DNA of 64,000 nucleotides, from NCBI RefSeq assembly GCF_022760755.1, contig NZ_JAIVFP010000001.1, positions 2,770,001 to 2,834,000 on the forward strand. Direction: 5' to 3'. Under the pieces are notes generated by a model. It saw only the letters and a program-made list of their open reading frames with translations, was not told the origin of the DNA and did no database searches. Numbering within the stretch: position 1 is the first letter of the stretch; each line of letters begins with the position of its first letter. This stretch comes from Candidatus Rhodoblastus alkanivorans (lineage in GTDB: Bacteria > Pseudomonadota > Alphaproteobacteria > Rhizobiales > Beijerinckiaceae). Shown one piece after another: positions 26,389 to 36,101 of the stretch. A program made the position numbers and the translations under genes.

Positions 26389-27363
26389 TCAGGGCAGCAG
26401 CACCGTCGCGCCGGTCGTCTCGCGGCCTTCGAGGGCGCGGTGGGCTTGGGCGGCGTCTTCAAGCTTATAGCGGGCGTTGATCGCGATCTTCACCTTGCCG
26501 GAGCCGACCGCCTCCATCAGGCGCGCCGCCATTTCCCGCAGCCGCGCCTCGTCCGCCATATAAGTGAACAGGCTCGGCCTTTGGGCGTAGAGCGAGCCTT
26601 TCTGGGAGAGAAGGCCGATGTCGAAGGCCTCGATCGGCCCCGAGGCCGAGCCGAAGCTGATGAAGCTGCCGAACGGCCTGAGGCAGTCGAGCGAACCGGG
26701 GAAGGTCGTCTTGCCGACGCTGTCATAGACGGCGTGGCACAGCTTGCCGCCGGTGATTTCGCGGACCCGCGCGACCCAATCCTCCTGACGGTAGAGAATG
26801 GTTTCATCGGCGCCGGCTTCGCGCGCCAGTTTGGCCTTTTCCTCGCTGCCGACCGTCCCGATCACCGTCGCGCCGAGCGCCTTCGCCCATTGGCACAGGA
26901 TGAGGCCGACGCCGCCCGCCGCCGCATGGACGAGGATGGTGTCGCCGGGCTGGACCTTATAGGAGCGGAACAGCAGATATTCGGCGGTGAGGCCCTTGAG
27001 CATCATCGCCGCCGCCGTCTCATAGGAGACGTTCTCGGGCAGCGGGACGACGAATTTCGCCTCGATATTGCGCGCCTGCGCATAGCCGCCGAGCGGGCCG
27101 GCATAGGCGACGCGGTCGCCGATCTTGAACTTCGTCACCCCCTCGCCCAGCGCCGCGATCTCGCCCGCCCCCTCATTGCCGAGAATGAACGGCTTGGACG
27201 GCACGGGATAGGCCCCTTTGCGGTAATAAACGTCGATATAATTCACGCCGACGGCATGCTGGCGGATCTGCACCTCGCCCGGGCCGGGCGGCGCCAACTC
27301 GAAATCCTCGTAGCGCAGAACCTCCGGCCCACCGGCTTCATGCACGCGGATCGCCTTGACCAT
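26389..27363 (-). CDS. Quinone oxidoreductase (zinc-free MDR family)
   Basis: 324 residues, the usual length of NADPH:quinone reductases of the QOR/zeta-crystallin branch. GroES-like N-terminal half (GVNYIDVYYRKGAYPVPSKPFILGNEGAGEI) and Rossmann half with HAAAGGVGLILCQWAKALGATVIGTVGSEEKA. Zinc-binding residues of alcohol dehydrogenases are missing. It reduces quinones or related enones with NADPH. Start at 27363 gives MVKAIRVHEAGGPEVLRYED, the classical N-terminus. It is convergent with rimO and divergent from the oleate hydratase gene. Confidence 0.9.
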   Translation of the reverse strand: MVKAIRVHEAGGPEVLRYEDFELAPPGPGEVQIRQHAVGVNYIDVYYRKGAYPVPSKPFILGNEGAGEIAALGEGVTKFKIGDRVAYAGPLGGYAQARNIEAKFVVPLPENVSYETAAAMMLKGLTAEYLLFRSYKVQPGDTILVHAAAGGVGLILCQWAKALGATVIGTVGSEEKAKLAREAGADETILYRQEDWVARVREITGGKLCHAVYDSVGKTTFPGSLDCLRPFGSFISFGSASGPIEAFDIGLLSQKGSLYAQRPSLFTYMADEARLREMAARLMEAVGSGKVKIAINARYKLEDAAQAHRALEGRETTGATVLLP

Positions 27364-27609
27364 GCCCCAGCTCCTTTTCGCGATGCGCCTCGCCTGACGC
27401 CTTCATCCACGAAGACGCCCGGTTTGCCGCAATGTACGACTTCCCGCGCCCGCGGCAATCGACGCCGCGGGAAATGAAAGTTGCGTTCCTGCAAGCAGAA
27501 CTCGCCCGCCGGCTGATCTGGCGCATTGCGGGCGCGGCTACGCCGCGCATAATCCAGCGGAACGATGAGGCCGGAGCCAGGCGCGAAGGCGCCCTGAAGG
27601 AGCAGCGTC

Positions 27610-29199
27610 ATGTTGGACCCAACGAAAGCTGAAGTCTGGCTGGTTGGCGGCGGAATCGCATCCCTCGCGGCGGCGGCGTTCCTTGTCCGCGACGCCGGCG
27701 TTCCGGCGGCGCGGGTTCATATTCTCGAAGAGACCGGCCTTGTTGGGGGCGCCATGGACGGCGCCCGCTCTCCCGTCCAGGACGGCTATGTGACGCGCGG
27801 CGGCCGCATGCTGGAATATGAGGCCTATCGGTGCCTGTGGAACCTGCTCGATTCCATCCCGTCGCTGGAAAACGCGGAGGTTTCGGTCTACCGCGAAATC
27901 GTCGCGTTCAACGAAGAGGTCAAAAGCCGCTCCTTCGCCCGGCTGATCGACGGCAGCCACAGAATCGTGGACGCCGCCGCCTATGGGCTCGACAATCGCG
28001 ACCGGCTGGAGTTGACCCGGTTGCTCGCTTTGCCGGAGCGCCTGCTCGGCGCGCGGCGGATCGAGGACATGTTTTCCGAGCATTTCTTCCAGACGCTGTT
28101 CTGGCAGATGTGGCGCACCACTTTCGCCTTTCAGACCTGGCACAGCGCCATCGAGATGAAACGCTATTGCCTGCGATTCATTCAGGAGTTTCCGCGCCTG
28201 CACGATCTGTCGGGCATCAGGCGGACCAAATACAATCAATATGACTCGATCATCCGCCCGCTGCGGAACTGGCTGACGGCGCAGGGCGTGGACGTGCGTT
28301 CCGGCGCGCGGGTGGTGGATGTCGATTTCGACAAGCCGGAAGGTCATCGCCGCGCCATCCGGCTTCACCTGCGCGAAAAAGCCGGCGAGTCGACCATCGA
28401 CCTGGGACCGGACGACGCGACCTTCGTGACCCTCGGGTCGATCACCTCGGATTCGGCCTATGGCGGCAACGACTCCGTTCCCGAACTGATCCGCGACCGG
28501 CGCGACGGTGGCTGGGCGCTGTGGGAAAGGATCGCGGACAAAGGCAAGGATTTCGGCCGGCCCAACACCTTCTTCGGCAATATCGACGAGAACAAATGGG
28601 AGAGCTTTACGCTGACCCTTCATGGCGAAACGTTTCTCAAGCGCATCGTCGAATTCACTGGCAACCAGCCGGGCACGGGCGGGTTGATGACCTTTTTCGA
28701 GTCGAGCTGGCTGATGTCGCTGGTCAATGCCTACCAGCCGCATTTCCCGGACATGCCGCCCGAGACGTTTACGATGTGGGGCTACGGCCTCTTCATCGAC
28801 CGCCAGGGCGATTACGTGCGCAAGCCGATGGCGCAATGCACCGGCAAGGAAATCCTGACCGAATTGCTGCGCCAGTTCGGCTTCGACGACATTTTCGATG
28901 AGGTTCTCGCCACGACCAACGTGACGACGGTGATAATGCCCTATGCCTCGGCTCTTTTCAGCCGCCGCGACATCAAGGACCGTCCGCCCGTCATCCCCGA
29001 GGGCGCGCGAAACTTCGCCTTTCTCGGCCAGTTCGTCGAAATCCCCGAGGACACCGTGTTCACCGTCGAATATTCAGTCCACGGCGCGATGATCGCGGTC
29101 TATGAAACTTTCGGCGTGAAGAAAGAGATTCCGCCGATCTATCACGGCCTGATGGACCCGAAAGTGGGGCTGAAGGCGCTGGAGGCGGCTTTCACCTGA
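27610..29199 (+). CDS. ohyA: Oleate hydratase
   Basis: 529 residues matching FAD-dependent oleate hydratases (myosin-cross-reactive antigen family). The FAD-binding GGGIASLAAAAFLVRDAGVPAARVHILEE is followed by GGRMLEYEAYRCLWNLLDSIPSLE, WQMWRTTFAFQTWHSAIEMKRYCLRFIQEFPRL, KYNQYDSIIRPLRNWL and, near the C-terminus, FLGQFVEIPEDTVFTVEYSVHGAM. It adds water across the cis-9 double bond of oleate to give 10-hydroxystearate, thought to serve fatty-acid detoxification or membrane adjustment. A ribosome site (AAGGAG) lies upstream. It is a single gene. Confidence 0.92.
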   Translation: MLDPTKAEVWLVGGGIASLAAAAFLVRDAGVPAARVHILEETGLVGGAMDGARSPVQDGYVTRGGRMLEYEAYRCLWNLLDSIPSLENAEVSVYREIVAFNEEVKSRSFARLIDGSHRIVDAAAYGLDNRDRLELTRLLALPERLLGARRIEDMFSEHFFQTLFWQMWRTTFAFQTWHSAIEMKRYCLRFIQEFPRLHDLSGIRRTKYNQYDSIIRPLRNWLTAQGVDVRSGARVVDVDFDKPEGHRRAIRLHLREKAGESTIDLGPDDATFVTLGSITSDSAYGGNDSVPELIRDRRDGGWALWERIADKGKDFGRPNTFFGNIDENKWESFTLTLHGETFLKRIVEFTGNQPGTGGLMTFFESSWLMSLVNAYQPHFPDMPPETFTMWGYGLFIDRQGDYVRKPMAQCTGKEILTELLRQFGFDDIFDEVLATTNVTTVIMPYASALFSRRDIKDRPPVIPEGARNFAFLGQFVEIPEDTVFTVEYSVHGAMIAVYETFGVKKEIPPIYHGLMDPKVGLKALEAAFT

Positions 29200-29216
29200 G
29201 GCGCCGGCGAACGCCC

Positions 29217-30986
29217 TCACTTCTCCGGCGCATTCACCCGCAGATGCAACTCACGCAGCTGTTTCGGCGTCGCCGGCGCGGGGGCGTCCATCAGAATGTC
29301 TTCCGCGCGCTGGTTCATCGGGAACAAAGCGACCTCGCGCAGATTATGCTCGCCGGCGAGCAGCATGATGATGCGGTCGACGCCCGCCGCCATGCCGCCA
29401 TGCGGCGGCGCGCCATAATGGAAGGCGCGATACATGCCGCCGAAGCGCTCGACCACGGTGTCCTCGCCATAGCCGGCAATCTCGAAGGCCTTGACCATGG
29501 CGTCCGGCTTGTGGTTGCGAATGCCGCCCGAGGCGATCTCGAAACCGTTGCAGGTAATGTCGTACTGGAAGGCTTTTATCGTCAGCGGGTCTTGCGTCTG
29601 CAGGGCCTCCAGCCCGCCTTGCGGCATCGAGAAGGGGTTGTGGCCGAAGTCGATCTTCTTTTCATCCTCGTTGTACTCGTACATCGGGAAATCGACGACC
29701 CAGGCCAGATCGAACCGGTCCCTGTCCACGAGGTTCAGATCCTCGCCGACCTTGAGGCGGGCCATGCCGGCGAATTTGGCGAATTTGTCGGGGTCGCCCG
29801 CCGCGAAAAAGGCCGCGTCGCCCGCCTTGAGGCCGAGTTGGGCGCGGATCGCCTCGGTGCGCTCCGGGCCGATATTGTTGGCGATCGGACCGGCCCCTCC
29901 GTCTTCGCGCCAGAAAATATAGCCCAGGCCCGGCTGGCCTTCGCTCTGCGCCCAGGAATTCATCCGGTCGCAAAAAGTGCGCTGGCCGCCCGTCGGCGCC
30001 GGAACGGCCCAGACCTGGTTCTTCTCGGATTCGAGCATGCGCGCGAAAACCTTGAAGTTCGAGCCGCGGAAATGTTCCGAGACGTCCTGCATCACCAGGG
30101 GGTTGCGCAGGTCGGGCTTGTCGGAGCCATATTTGCGCATGGCTTCCGCATAGGGAATGCGCGGCCAGTTCTTCGTCACCGGCTTGCCGCCGCCGAACTG
30201 CTCGAAAATGCCGGTAATGACCGGCTCGATGGTCTCGAACACGTCTTCCTGGGTGACGAAACTCATCTCTAAGTCGAGCTGGTAGAATTCGCCCGGCAGG
30301 CGGTCGGCGCGCGGGTCCTCGTCGCGGAAACAGGGGGCGATCTGGAAATAGCGGTCGAAGCCGGCCATCATCAGGAGCTGCTTATATTGCTGCGGCGCCT
30401 GCGGCAAAGCGTAGAATTTTCCCGGGTGGATGCGCGAGGGAACGAGGAAGTCGCGCGCGCCTTCGGGCGAGGAGGCGGTGAGGATCGGCGTCTGGAATTC
30501 GTTGAAGCCCGCCGCCTTCATCCGGGCGCGCATGGATTCGATCACCTGCCCGCGCAGCATGATGTTGTTATGGATGCGCTCGCGGCGCAGGTCGAGGAAG
30601 CGATATTTGAGGCGCGTTTCCTCGGGATAGTCCTGCTCGCCGAAAACGGGAAGCGGCAGTTCCGCCGCCTGCCCCAGCACCTGCGCGTCGCGGACATAGA
30701 CCTCGATGTGGCCGGTCGCCATGTCATCGTTGTCGGTGCCTTCGGGGCGGCGGCGCACCTCGCCGTCGAGCCGCACCACCCATTCGGAGCGGAAGGTTTC
30801 CGCCAGCTTGAAGGCTTGCGAATCCGGATCGACCACGCATTGGGTGAGGCCGTAATGGTCGCGCAGGTCGATGAACAGCACGCCGCCATGGTCGCGGATG
30901 CGGTGACACCAGCCGGAAAGACGGACGGTCTGGCCGATGTGGTCGGTGCGGAGGTCTCCGCAAGTATGGGTGCGATAAGCGTGCAT
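29217..30986 (-). CDS. aspS: Aspartyl-tRNA synthetase
   Basis: 589 residues, the length of bacterial-type AspRS. An N-terminal OB-fold anticodon domain ([32 protein letters not shown]) precedes the class II core with motif 2 ([26 protein letters not shown]) and motif 3 ([27 protein letters not shown]), and a GAD insertion domain in between. The frame continues upstream to 31217, but the family N-terminus [12 protein letters not shown] fixes the start at 30986. Essential housekeeping gene; convergent with ohyA. Confidence 0.95.
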   Translation of the reverse strand: MHAYRTHTCGDLRTDHIGQTVRLSGWCHRIRDHGGVLFIDLRDHYGLTQCVVDPDSQAFKLAETFRSEWVVRLDGEVRRRPEGTDNDDMATGHIEVYVRDAQVLGQAAELPLPVFGEQDYPEETRLKYRFLDLRRERIHNNIMLRGQVIESMRARMKAAGFNEFQTPILTASSPEGARDFLVPSRIHPGKFYALPQAPQQYKQLLMMAGFDRYFQIAPCFRDEDPRADRLPGEFYQLDLEMSFVTQEDVFETIEPVITGIFEQFGGGKPVTKNWPRIPYAEAMRKYGSDKPDLRNPLVMQDVSEHFRGSNFKVFARMLESEKNQVWAVPAPTGGQRTFCDRMNSWAQSEGQPGLGYIFWREDGGAGPIANNIGPERTEAIRAQLGLKAGDAAFFAAGDPDKFAKFAGMARLKVGEDLNLVDRDRFDLAWVVDFPMYEYNEDEKKIDFGHNPFSMPQGGLEALQTQDPLTIKAFQYDITCNGFEIASGGIRNHKPDAMVKAFEIAGYGEDTVVERFGGMYRAFHYGAPPHGGMAAGVDRIIMLLAGEHNLREVALFPMNQRAEDILMDAPAPATPKQLRELHLRVNAPEK

Positions 30987-31250
30987 GGGAATCCGGGCGA
31001 AAAAGTCTGGCCGCTGCCTAGCGGAATTTTGCCCGCACGTGAAGGGGGCGCGGCGCAGGCGCGCCCTTGCGAAAAAATGATGGCGCAAGAAATGGAGAAG
31101 CCGCGCATGGGCCCGACCGGATCGACGAGGACGACTCGCCGGATTGGTCCTCCCTGGAATATCGGGCGAAATTCGCCGCCATTCCGTGCGCCTGCTGGCG
31201 GATCGCGGCTGAAACATTATCCTACGTGGTAACTAGCCCGCCGCTTGGCC

Positions 31251-32465
31251 ATGGATTATGAACATTCCATGAGCCTTGTAACCGATTCCGGCGAACTGGC
31301 GGCCTATTGCCAGTCCTTTGCGAAATATCCCTATGTTACGGTCGATACCGAATTCCTGCGCGAGACCACCTTCTGGCCCAAGGTCTGCGTGATCCAGCTC
31401 GCCAGCGAGGACCAGGCCATCGCCGTCGATGCCCTGGCGGAGGATATGGATCTTGCGCCCTTTTTCGACCTCATGGCCAACAGGGACGTTGTAAAGGTCT
31501 TCCACGCCGCGCGGCAGGACATCGAAATCGTCTGGAATCTGGCCAAAATGGTTCCGGCGCCTTTGTTCGACACCCAGGTTGCGGCCATGGTTTGCGGCTA
31601 CGGCGATCAGATCGCCTATGGCGAGCTGGCGCAGAGCATCTGCAAGGTGACGCTGGACAAATCCTCGCGCTTCACCGACTGGTCGCGCCGCCCGCTCTCC
31701 GACGCCCAGATCGACTACGCCATCGCCGATGTCACCCATCTGCGCGACATCTACAAGGCTTTGCGGCAAAAGCTGGAGCGCTCGGGGCGGCTGCATTGGC
31801 TGACCGATGAAATGGCGGGCCTGAGCAATTTCGAGACCTATGAGCAGCGGCCCGACCGCGCCTGGGAGCGCCACGCCCACCGCGCCCGCAAACCGCGCGA
31901 CCTCGCCGTGCTGATGGAGCTGACCGCCTGGCGCGAACACGAGGCGCAGACCCGCGACGTGCCGCGCTCGCGCGTACTCAAGGATGATATTCTCTTCGAG
32001 GTGGCCTCGGCCGCCCCCCGCAGCGCCGAGGCGCTCGGCGATCTGCGCGCATTTCCGCGGGGAATGGAAAGGTCGCGCGCCGGCGCCGAGATCCTCGCGG
32101 CGATCGAACGCGGCCTTGCCCGCGACCTGAAAAGCCTGCCCAAGCTGGAGCGTGAGCGGCGCAGCGGAGGCGGCGCGACGGTTGAACTGCTGAAGGTTCT
32201 GCTGCGTCAGGTCGCGGAAAAGCAGGGCGTGGCCGCCAAGATGATCGCCACCACCGACGAATTGGAGCTGCTCGCCGCCGACGACAAGGCCGACGTTCCG
32301 GCGCTGAAGGGCTGGCGGCGAGAATTGTTCGGCGCCAAGGCGCTGCAGCTCAAGCATGGCAGGCTCGCTTTGACGGTCGAGAACAATCGCGTCGTCACCC
32401 TCGAATGGCATGAGGCGCAGGACCAGGGCGAAGAGCAGCCCAGGGACGAGGCGGCCTCGGCCTAA
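31251..32465 (+). CDS. rnd: Ribonuclease D
   Basis: About 404 residues. The 3'-5' exonuclease domain has the DEDD residues in [23 protein letters not shown] (DxE), [14 protein letters not shown] and [13 protein letters not shown], followed by HRDC domains ([28 protein letters not shown] and a degenerate second copy). It trims tRNA 3' ends. Starts at ATG 31251 or, more like family members, ATG 31269 ([14 protein letters not shown]); a TTG at 31245 is also in frame. It is divergent from aspS. Confidence 0.93.
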   Translation: MDYEHSMSLVTDSGELAAYCQSFAKYPYVTVDTEFLRETTFWPKVCVIQLASEDQAIAVDALAEDMDLAPFFDLMANRDVVKVFHAARQDIEIVWNLAKMVPAPLFDTQVAAMVCGYGDQIAYGELAQSICKVTLDKSSRFTDWSRRPLSDAQIDYAIADVTHLRDIYKALRQKLERSGRLHWLTDEMAGLSNFETYEQRPDRAWERHAHRARKPRDLAVLMELTAWREHEAQTRDVPRSRVLKDDILFEVASAAPRSAEALGDLRAFPRGMERSRAGAEILAAIERGLARDLKSLPKLERERRSGGGATVELLKVLLRQVAEKQGVAAKMIATTDELELLAADDKADVPALKGWRRELFGAKALQLKHGRLALTVENNRVVTLEWHEAQDQGEEQPRDEAASA

Positions 32466-32971
32466 CGGCCGCCGCGCAGGAATTCCGTGAGCGCGCCGAG
32501 AGCCTCGCGATCGTCGCGGCCGCTGGCGCGCGCGATCTGCGACAGCGACTGGCGCGGCCCCGCGACGGAAAAGCCGAGTTCGCGCAGGCGGGCGACGAGG
32601 CTTTGCGGATCGCTGCGGTAGATGGGCGCGAGATCGGCCAGCGGCGTCGTGGCCAGCGCATGGATGACGGCATTGGTGGAATCGATCGGCGGCGACGCCG
32701 GCTGTGGCCGGCGCAGCAGGCGCGCGCCAAGGCCCACCGCGGCGAACAAGGCGACGAACAGAACGATCCGCCCGGCCTCGGCGCGCAGCGCGCGACGATA
32801 GCGCCAGGCCAGAGCCAGAGTGACCGGGACCGCGACAAAGCCGAGTAGGCGGTGGATCGACCAGACGTGCAGACTGTAAAAGCGCGCCAGCATCGCCGCG
32901 CCGGTCAGCGCCAGGAAGGCATAGAGCGCCGCGGCGGCGGCGACGAAATTGCGTGAAATCCAGTCAGTCAT
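32462..32971 (-). CDS. Small membrane protein, DUF4405-like
   Basis: From ATG 32971 ([28 protein letters not shown]) the protein has 169 residues with three predicted membrane helices (about 10-30, 38-54, 66-86) and a soluble tail rich in Arg/Asp. The helix pair with the [11 protein letters not shown] stretch resembles DUF4405-type heme-related membrane proteins, and the His residues could be ligands, but this is weak. It converges with rnd, overlapping it by 4 bp. The open frame to 33229 upstream reads as non-protein sequence. Confidence 0.65.
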   Translation of the reverse strand: MTDWISRNFVAAAAALYAFLALTGAAMLARFYSLHVWSIHRLLGFVAVPVTLALAWRYRRALRAEAGRIVLFVALFAAVGLGARLLRRPQPASPPIDSTNAVIHALATTPLADLAPIYRSDPQSLVARLRELGFSVAGPRQSLSQIARASGRDDREALGALTEFLRGGR

Positions 32972-33051
32972 GGCGAGGCCATCCGCAAATCGCTTTTTCG
33001 CGAATCTCTTGCCGCGACTATGCCACGGATCGCGGCGCGACACCGGCGCGC

Positions 33052-33495
33052 TCAATATTCGGGATGTTCCTTGACCTCGCGCAGCGCGCAGCCGGCAAGG
33101 GCGTTGACCTCGTTCTTGAGACGGGCGCGCTCGTCGTTCAGGCGATAGACCTTTCGCGCCGCCTCGATGAAGGCGGGGCCAAAATCCTGATCGCGCTCCA
33201 TGGCGCGCAAGGCGTCCTCGACATCCCAAAGCGCGCCGTTCACCTCTTTCAGGCTGGCGATCAGGGTGGAGATCGCCCCCGTTTCGCCGGAGCCGAACAC
33301 AGGCCCGGCGGCCAGCCGCAGCATCGCCAGTTCCTGCGCCGCCATCAGCCGTTTCCGGGCGTTGCGCACGCGTCGGGTTTTCAGCGTGAGAATGGTAATC
33401 TTGTCAATCAGTTCGCCGGCCGAGACCGGGATTGCCACCACCGCCGCCAAGGTCGGCGGCCGGCCCTCATGCTGGCGAGATGCACGCCACGCCAT
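33052..33495 (-). CDS. DUF6165 family protein
   Basis: 147 residues from ATG 33495, which has the strong ribosome site GGAGGAG 6 bp upstream. The conserved block IPVSAGELIDKITILTLKTRRVRNARKRL and the closing RLNDERARLKNEVNALAGCALREVKEHPEY match the DUF6165 family. Mostly helical, with no catalytic motif I recognise; function unknown. It lies between the DUF4405-like gene and the divergent persulfide sensor gene. Confidence 0.8.
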   Translation of the reverse strand: MAWRASRQHEGRPPTLAAVVAIPVSAGELIDKITILTLKTRRVRNARKRLMAAQELAMLRLAAGPVFGSGETGAISTLIASLKEVNGALWDVEDALRAMERDQDFGPAFIEAARKVYRLNDERARLKNEVNALAGCALREVKEHPEY

Positions 33496-33688
33496 TGGCT
33501 GCTCCTCCGTAAGTCGCCTGTCTGAACGAGGCGGATTCTGCTTTAAGCCCGAGAGCTTGCGCGAGATTGTCGTCGGACGCGGGATTGAACGACTTTGCCC
33601 GGCCGACATATCACCACTTCAATATATCTTAGATTCAACTCATAAGACTTTACTATCGAGACATTCGAGTTTATTCATCAATCGTGAT

Positions 33689-34078
33689 ATGATTGATGCT
33701 GAAAGGGCGTCGATGGTTTTGATTGCATTGAAGGATCTCGAGGTCTCGACGGATCTGGAGATCATGGCGCGAAATGCGCATGAAGCGAGCGAATTCTTGA
33801 AGGCGCTGGCCCATGAGGCGCGCCTGCTCATTCTTTGCATCCTGGCCGAGGGCGAGAAATCGGTCGGCGATCTCGAAACCATCTTGGCGCAACGGCAATC
33901 GACCGTGTCGCAGCAGCTCGCGCGGTTGCGGCTCGACGGGCTGGTGACGACGCGCCGCGAAGGCAAGAACGTTTATTACCGGCTGGCGAACAGCGACATA
34001 CGCACCATTCTCACTGCGATTCACGCGGTTTTTTGCGAAAGGCCCGGGACCGACCTCCTCAGGGGCGCCGGCGCGTGA
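33689..34078 (+). CDS. ArsR-family persulfide sensor (BigR/SqrR type)
   Basis: 129 residues with an ArsR winged helix (FLKALAHEARLLILCILAEGEKSVGDLETILAQRQSTVSQQLARLRLDGLVTTRREGKNVYYRLA). Two cysteines, Cys50 and Cys116, are spaced 66 residues apart, the same spacing as the sensing pair in SqrR/BigR (established knowledge), which form a tetrasulfide link on contact with persulfides and then release DNA. Its downstream neighbours are a rhodanese and a DUF2892 protein, the same type of targets BigR controls in other bacteria. ATG 33689 is preferred over open sequence upstream. Confidence 0.83.
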   Translation: MIDAERASMVLIALKDLEVSTDLEIMARNAHEASEFLKALAHEARLLILCILAEGEKSVGDLETILAQRQSTVSQQLARLRLDGLVTTRREGKNVYYRLANSDIRTILTAIHAVFCERPGTDLLRGAGA

Positions 34079-34274
34079 AATTCAATCGGTCATAAGGCCT
34101 TGAAGCGCGGCCGCGTCGCGCATGCTCCCTGACGCCCGCAATTTTTTCCACGCCGGTCCCGTCGGCGCGCTCCCCCCACTACACGCGCAGCTGCTCTGGA
34201 AGCCTTGCCGGTTTCCGATTGGCCTGTCCGGGGGAAAGATGCGGCTTTTTGTCTCACATCGCCATTGACTTTCA

Positions 34275-34288
34275 ATATTTTCGAATAT
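34275..34288. promoter_or_regulatory. Candidate BigR-type operator before rhodanese gene
   Basis: ATATT-TTCG-AATAT, an AT-rich inverted repeat 72 bp before the rhodanese start. The same TTCAATAT wording occurs near 33620 upstream of the sensor gene, so the regulator may act on both. Inference from position and symmetry. Confidence 0.45.
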
Positions 34289-34359
34289 CACAATATATGA
34301 AGAGGTGGCGTTGCGCGCCGCGGCGCGCCCGAAACCTGAGTGCTCAAGGAGATTTGGCA

Positions 34360-34704
34360 ATGTTCGGTTGGTTCGGATTGGGCGGGGACCATAAGACTTA
34401 TACGCCCGGGGAATTGCGCGACCTGATGCGCGAGCAAAAGGGCGCCGTCATCCTGGTGGATGTGCGGGAGCATAACGAATGGGCCGGCGGCCGCATTCCG
34501 GGCGCCGTCCATGCGCCCCTATCGCGCTTCGCGTCGATGATCGCCGACATCCCCAAGGACAAGAAGCTCGTTTTCTATTGCGCGTCCGGCATGCGCTCGC
34601 GCACTGCTCTGGGCCACGCCAAGAAGATGGGCTGGCAAGCCGACGGCCATCTCGGCGGCGGCATTTCCGAATGGCGCCGGCACGAGATGCCCCTCACCCG
34701 GTGA
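34360..34704 (+). CDS. Rhodanese-like sulfurtransferase
   Basis: 114 residues from ATG 34360, preceded by AAGGAG. Single rhodanese domain: YTPGELRDLMREQKGAVILVDVREHNEWAGGRIPGAVHAP and the active loop VFYCASGMRSRTALGHAKKMG, with the catalytic Cys in CASGMRS. It moves sulfane sulfur between thiols and is expected in the cytoplasm. Placement after the ArsR-type persulfide sensor and before a DUF2892 protein suggests sulfide or persulfide detoxification. The frame is open back to 34219 without coding character. Confidence 0.88.
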   Translation: MFGWFGLGGDHKTYTPGELRDLMREQKGAVILVDVREHNEWAGGRIPGAVHAPLSRFASMIADIPKDKKLVFYCASGMRSRTALGHAKKMGWQADGHLGGGISEWRRHEMPLTR

Positions 34705-34730
34705 ATCCGGCTTGAAAAGGCGCCAGTTAA

Positions 34731-34752
34731 TGCGTATATTCGCATATACGCA
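34731..34752. promoter_or_regulatory. Perfect palindrome before DUF2892 gene
   Basis: TGCGTATAT, four bases (TCGC), then ATATACGCA: a perfect 9-bp inverted repeat ending 19 bp before the DUF2892 start codon. A good candidate operator for the nearby ArsR-type sensor. Confidence 0.55.
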
Positions 34753-34771
34753 TTTATAGAGGCTTACGACG

Positions 34772-34966
34772 ATGACCATCAATGACGCGGTGCGGGCTCT
34801 GGCGGGGGCCATGGTGCTTCTTTCCGTCGCGCTCGTCTATTACGTGTCGCCCTGGTTCCTGCTGTTCACCGCCTTCATCGGCCTCAATCTGGTGCAGTCG
34901 GCCTTCACCGGCTTCTGCCCGCCCTCTTTCGCCTTCCGCAAGTTGGGGCTGAAGGACACGAAATAG
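34772..34966 (+). CDS. DUF2892 (YgaP-type) inner membrane protein
   Basis: 64 residues with two membrane helices: MTINDAVRALAGAMVLLSVALVYYVS and WFLLFTAFIGLNLVQSAFTGFCPPSFAFRKLGL. The single Cys in TGFCP is the conserved one of this family, which occurs alone or fused to rhodanese domains (as in YgaP). It probably helps export or handle thiosulfate/thiocyanate-type products with the rhodanese encoded upstream. A strong terminator follows. Confidence 0.88.
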   Translation: MTINDAVRALAGAMVLLSVALVYYVSPWFLLFTAFIGLNLVQSAFTGFCPPSFAFRKLGLKDTK

Positions 34967-34993
34967 GCGCTCCTGCGCCACACAGGCTAGAAA

Positions 34994-35052
34994 CCCGGAT
35001 TTCCCGCGTGGGACCGCCCCCGGCCCGCAACGGGAGATCCGGGCTTTTTTTT
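34994..35052 (+). terminator. Rho-independent terminator after DUF2892 gene
   Basis: Inverted repeat CCCGGATTTCCCG (34994-35006) with CGGGAGATCCGGG (35031-35043), one mismatch, followed by a run of eight T (35045-35052). It ends the sulfide-response unit 6 bp before the stop of the convergent cbbR. Confidence 0.85.
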
Positions 35053-35057
35053 GAATT

Positions 35058-35996
35058 TCAGAAGCAGAAGGCTGGAAGCTTCGGCAGCAGCTTCGCGCGT
35101 CTTTCGATGACGAAATCGCGGAACTTCTGCGCCGCCTTGCTCAATTCGCGGTCCGAGCGATGGAGCAGGAACCATTGCCGCACCAGCGGCAAGCCGGCGA
35201 TCTGAAGCGTGACCAGATGACCGTCGGCGATTTCCGTCAGGCAGGTGTGCGCCGAAATCATCGCGATCCCGAGTCCCGCCATGACCGATTGCTTGATCGT
35301 TTCGTTGGTGCCCATTTCGACGATCTCGAAGACTCGCCCGCCCCCGATCCGCTCCAGAAAACGCTCCATCAGGGCCCGCGTGCCGGACCCCTCCTCCCTC
35401 GCCAGGAACCGCTCGCGCAAAAGGTCCTCGGCGAGAATGTCGGAATCGCCGGCGAGGCGATGGTCCGGCGGGGCGATGAGAATATAGGGATGGTCGCCGA
35501 GGGTCGCCGATTCGGCCTCGATATGGGCCGGCGGACGGCCCATGATGGTCAGGTCATATTCGTTGCGCTCCAGCCCGCGCGTAATTTCGCCGCGGTTGCC
35601 AACCGCGAGCGTCACCCGCACGCCGGGACATTCGCGCTGGAAGGCGGCGACGATGGAGGGCGCGAGATATTTCGCCGTGCTCACCACCCCGAACACGATC
35701 GAGCCCGAGGCCCCGGCTTTCAGCGCGGCGATCCGTTCGCCGATGCGCGCCGCCATCCGCTCCACATCATGCGCCATGCTCAGCAATTCCTGGCCGATTT
35801 CGGTGGGCGTGAACGGCGCGTCGCCCGAGCGGAGAAACAAAGGCGCCCCGACGAGTTCCTCCAAAGACTTCAACTGGACGCTCACAGCTGGCGGCGTAAC
35901 ATGCAGCACCGTCGCGGCGCCGCTGACCGAGCCACGCTCGACCGTGGCGGCGAGGACGCGTAGTTGCTTGCGGGTCAGTGCTTTGAGATCGGTCAT
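35058..35996 (-). CDS. cbbR: LysR-type regulator of the form II CO2-fixation operon
   Basis: 312 residues with the CbbR signature helix-turn-helix (LTRKQLRVLAATVERGSVSGAATVLHVTPPAVSVQLKSLEELVGAPLFLR) and the inducer-binding domain (FGVVSTAKYLAPSIVAAFQRECPGVRVTLAVGNR...IMGRPP). It is transcribed away from cbbF across a 105-bp region, the standard place for CbbR. It should activate cbbFPTAME in response to metabolites such as RuBP or NADPH. It is distinct from the second CbbR at 47053-47946, sharing only family-level wording. Confidence 0.9.
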   Translation of the reverse strand: MTDLKALTRKQLRVLAATVERGSVSGAATVLHVTPPAVSVQLKSLEELVGAPLFLRSGDAPFTPTEIGQELLSMAHDVERMAARIGERIAALKAGASGSIVFGVVSTAKYLAPSIVAAFQRECPGVRVTLAVGNRGEITRGLERNEYDLTIMGRPPAHIEAESATLGDHPYILIAPPDHRLAGDSDILAEDLLRERFLAREEGSGTRALMERFLERIGGGRVFEIVEMGTNETIKQSVMAGLGIAMISAHTCLTEIADGHLVTLQIAGLPLVRQWFLLHRSDRELSKAAQKFRDFVIERRAKLLPKLPAFCF

Positions 35997-36009
35997 TTAG
36001 ATAATCTAA
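35997..36009. promoter_or_regulatory. Candidate CbbR operator upstream of cbbF
   Basis: TTAGAT-A-ATCTAA is a perfect palindrome of the LysR T-N11-A form (TTA-N7-TAA). It abuts the cbbR start codon, fitting autoregulation as well as cbbF activation. Confidence 0.55.
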
Positions 36010-36101
36010 CAGGCTCTTCTGAATTTTTAAATTTCTTTTTCGACACAAACCGATAAAGCTGCTTTCAGCCGGCGGAAAAAAGCTGGCGCGGAGGAATGCC
36101 C

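Noticed and set aside
30987-31217. Upstream extension of aspS
   Set aside because: The open frame adds 77 Arg/Pro-rich residues that are not part of any AspRS; the family N-terminus starts at 30986.
32972-33229. Upstream extension of the DUF4405-like gene
   Set aside because: The 86 extra residues are Arg/Gly-rich with no pattern, and overlap the downstream end of the DUF6165 gene in another frame.
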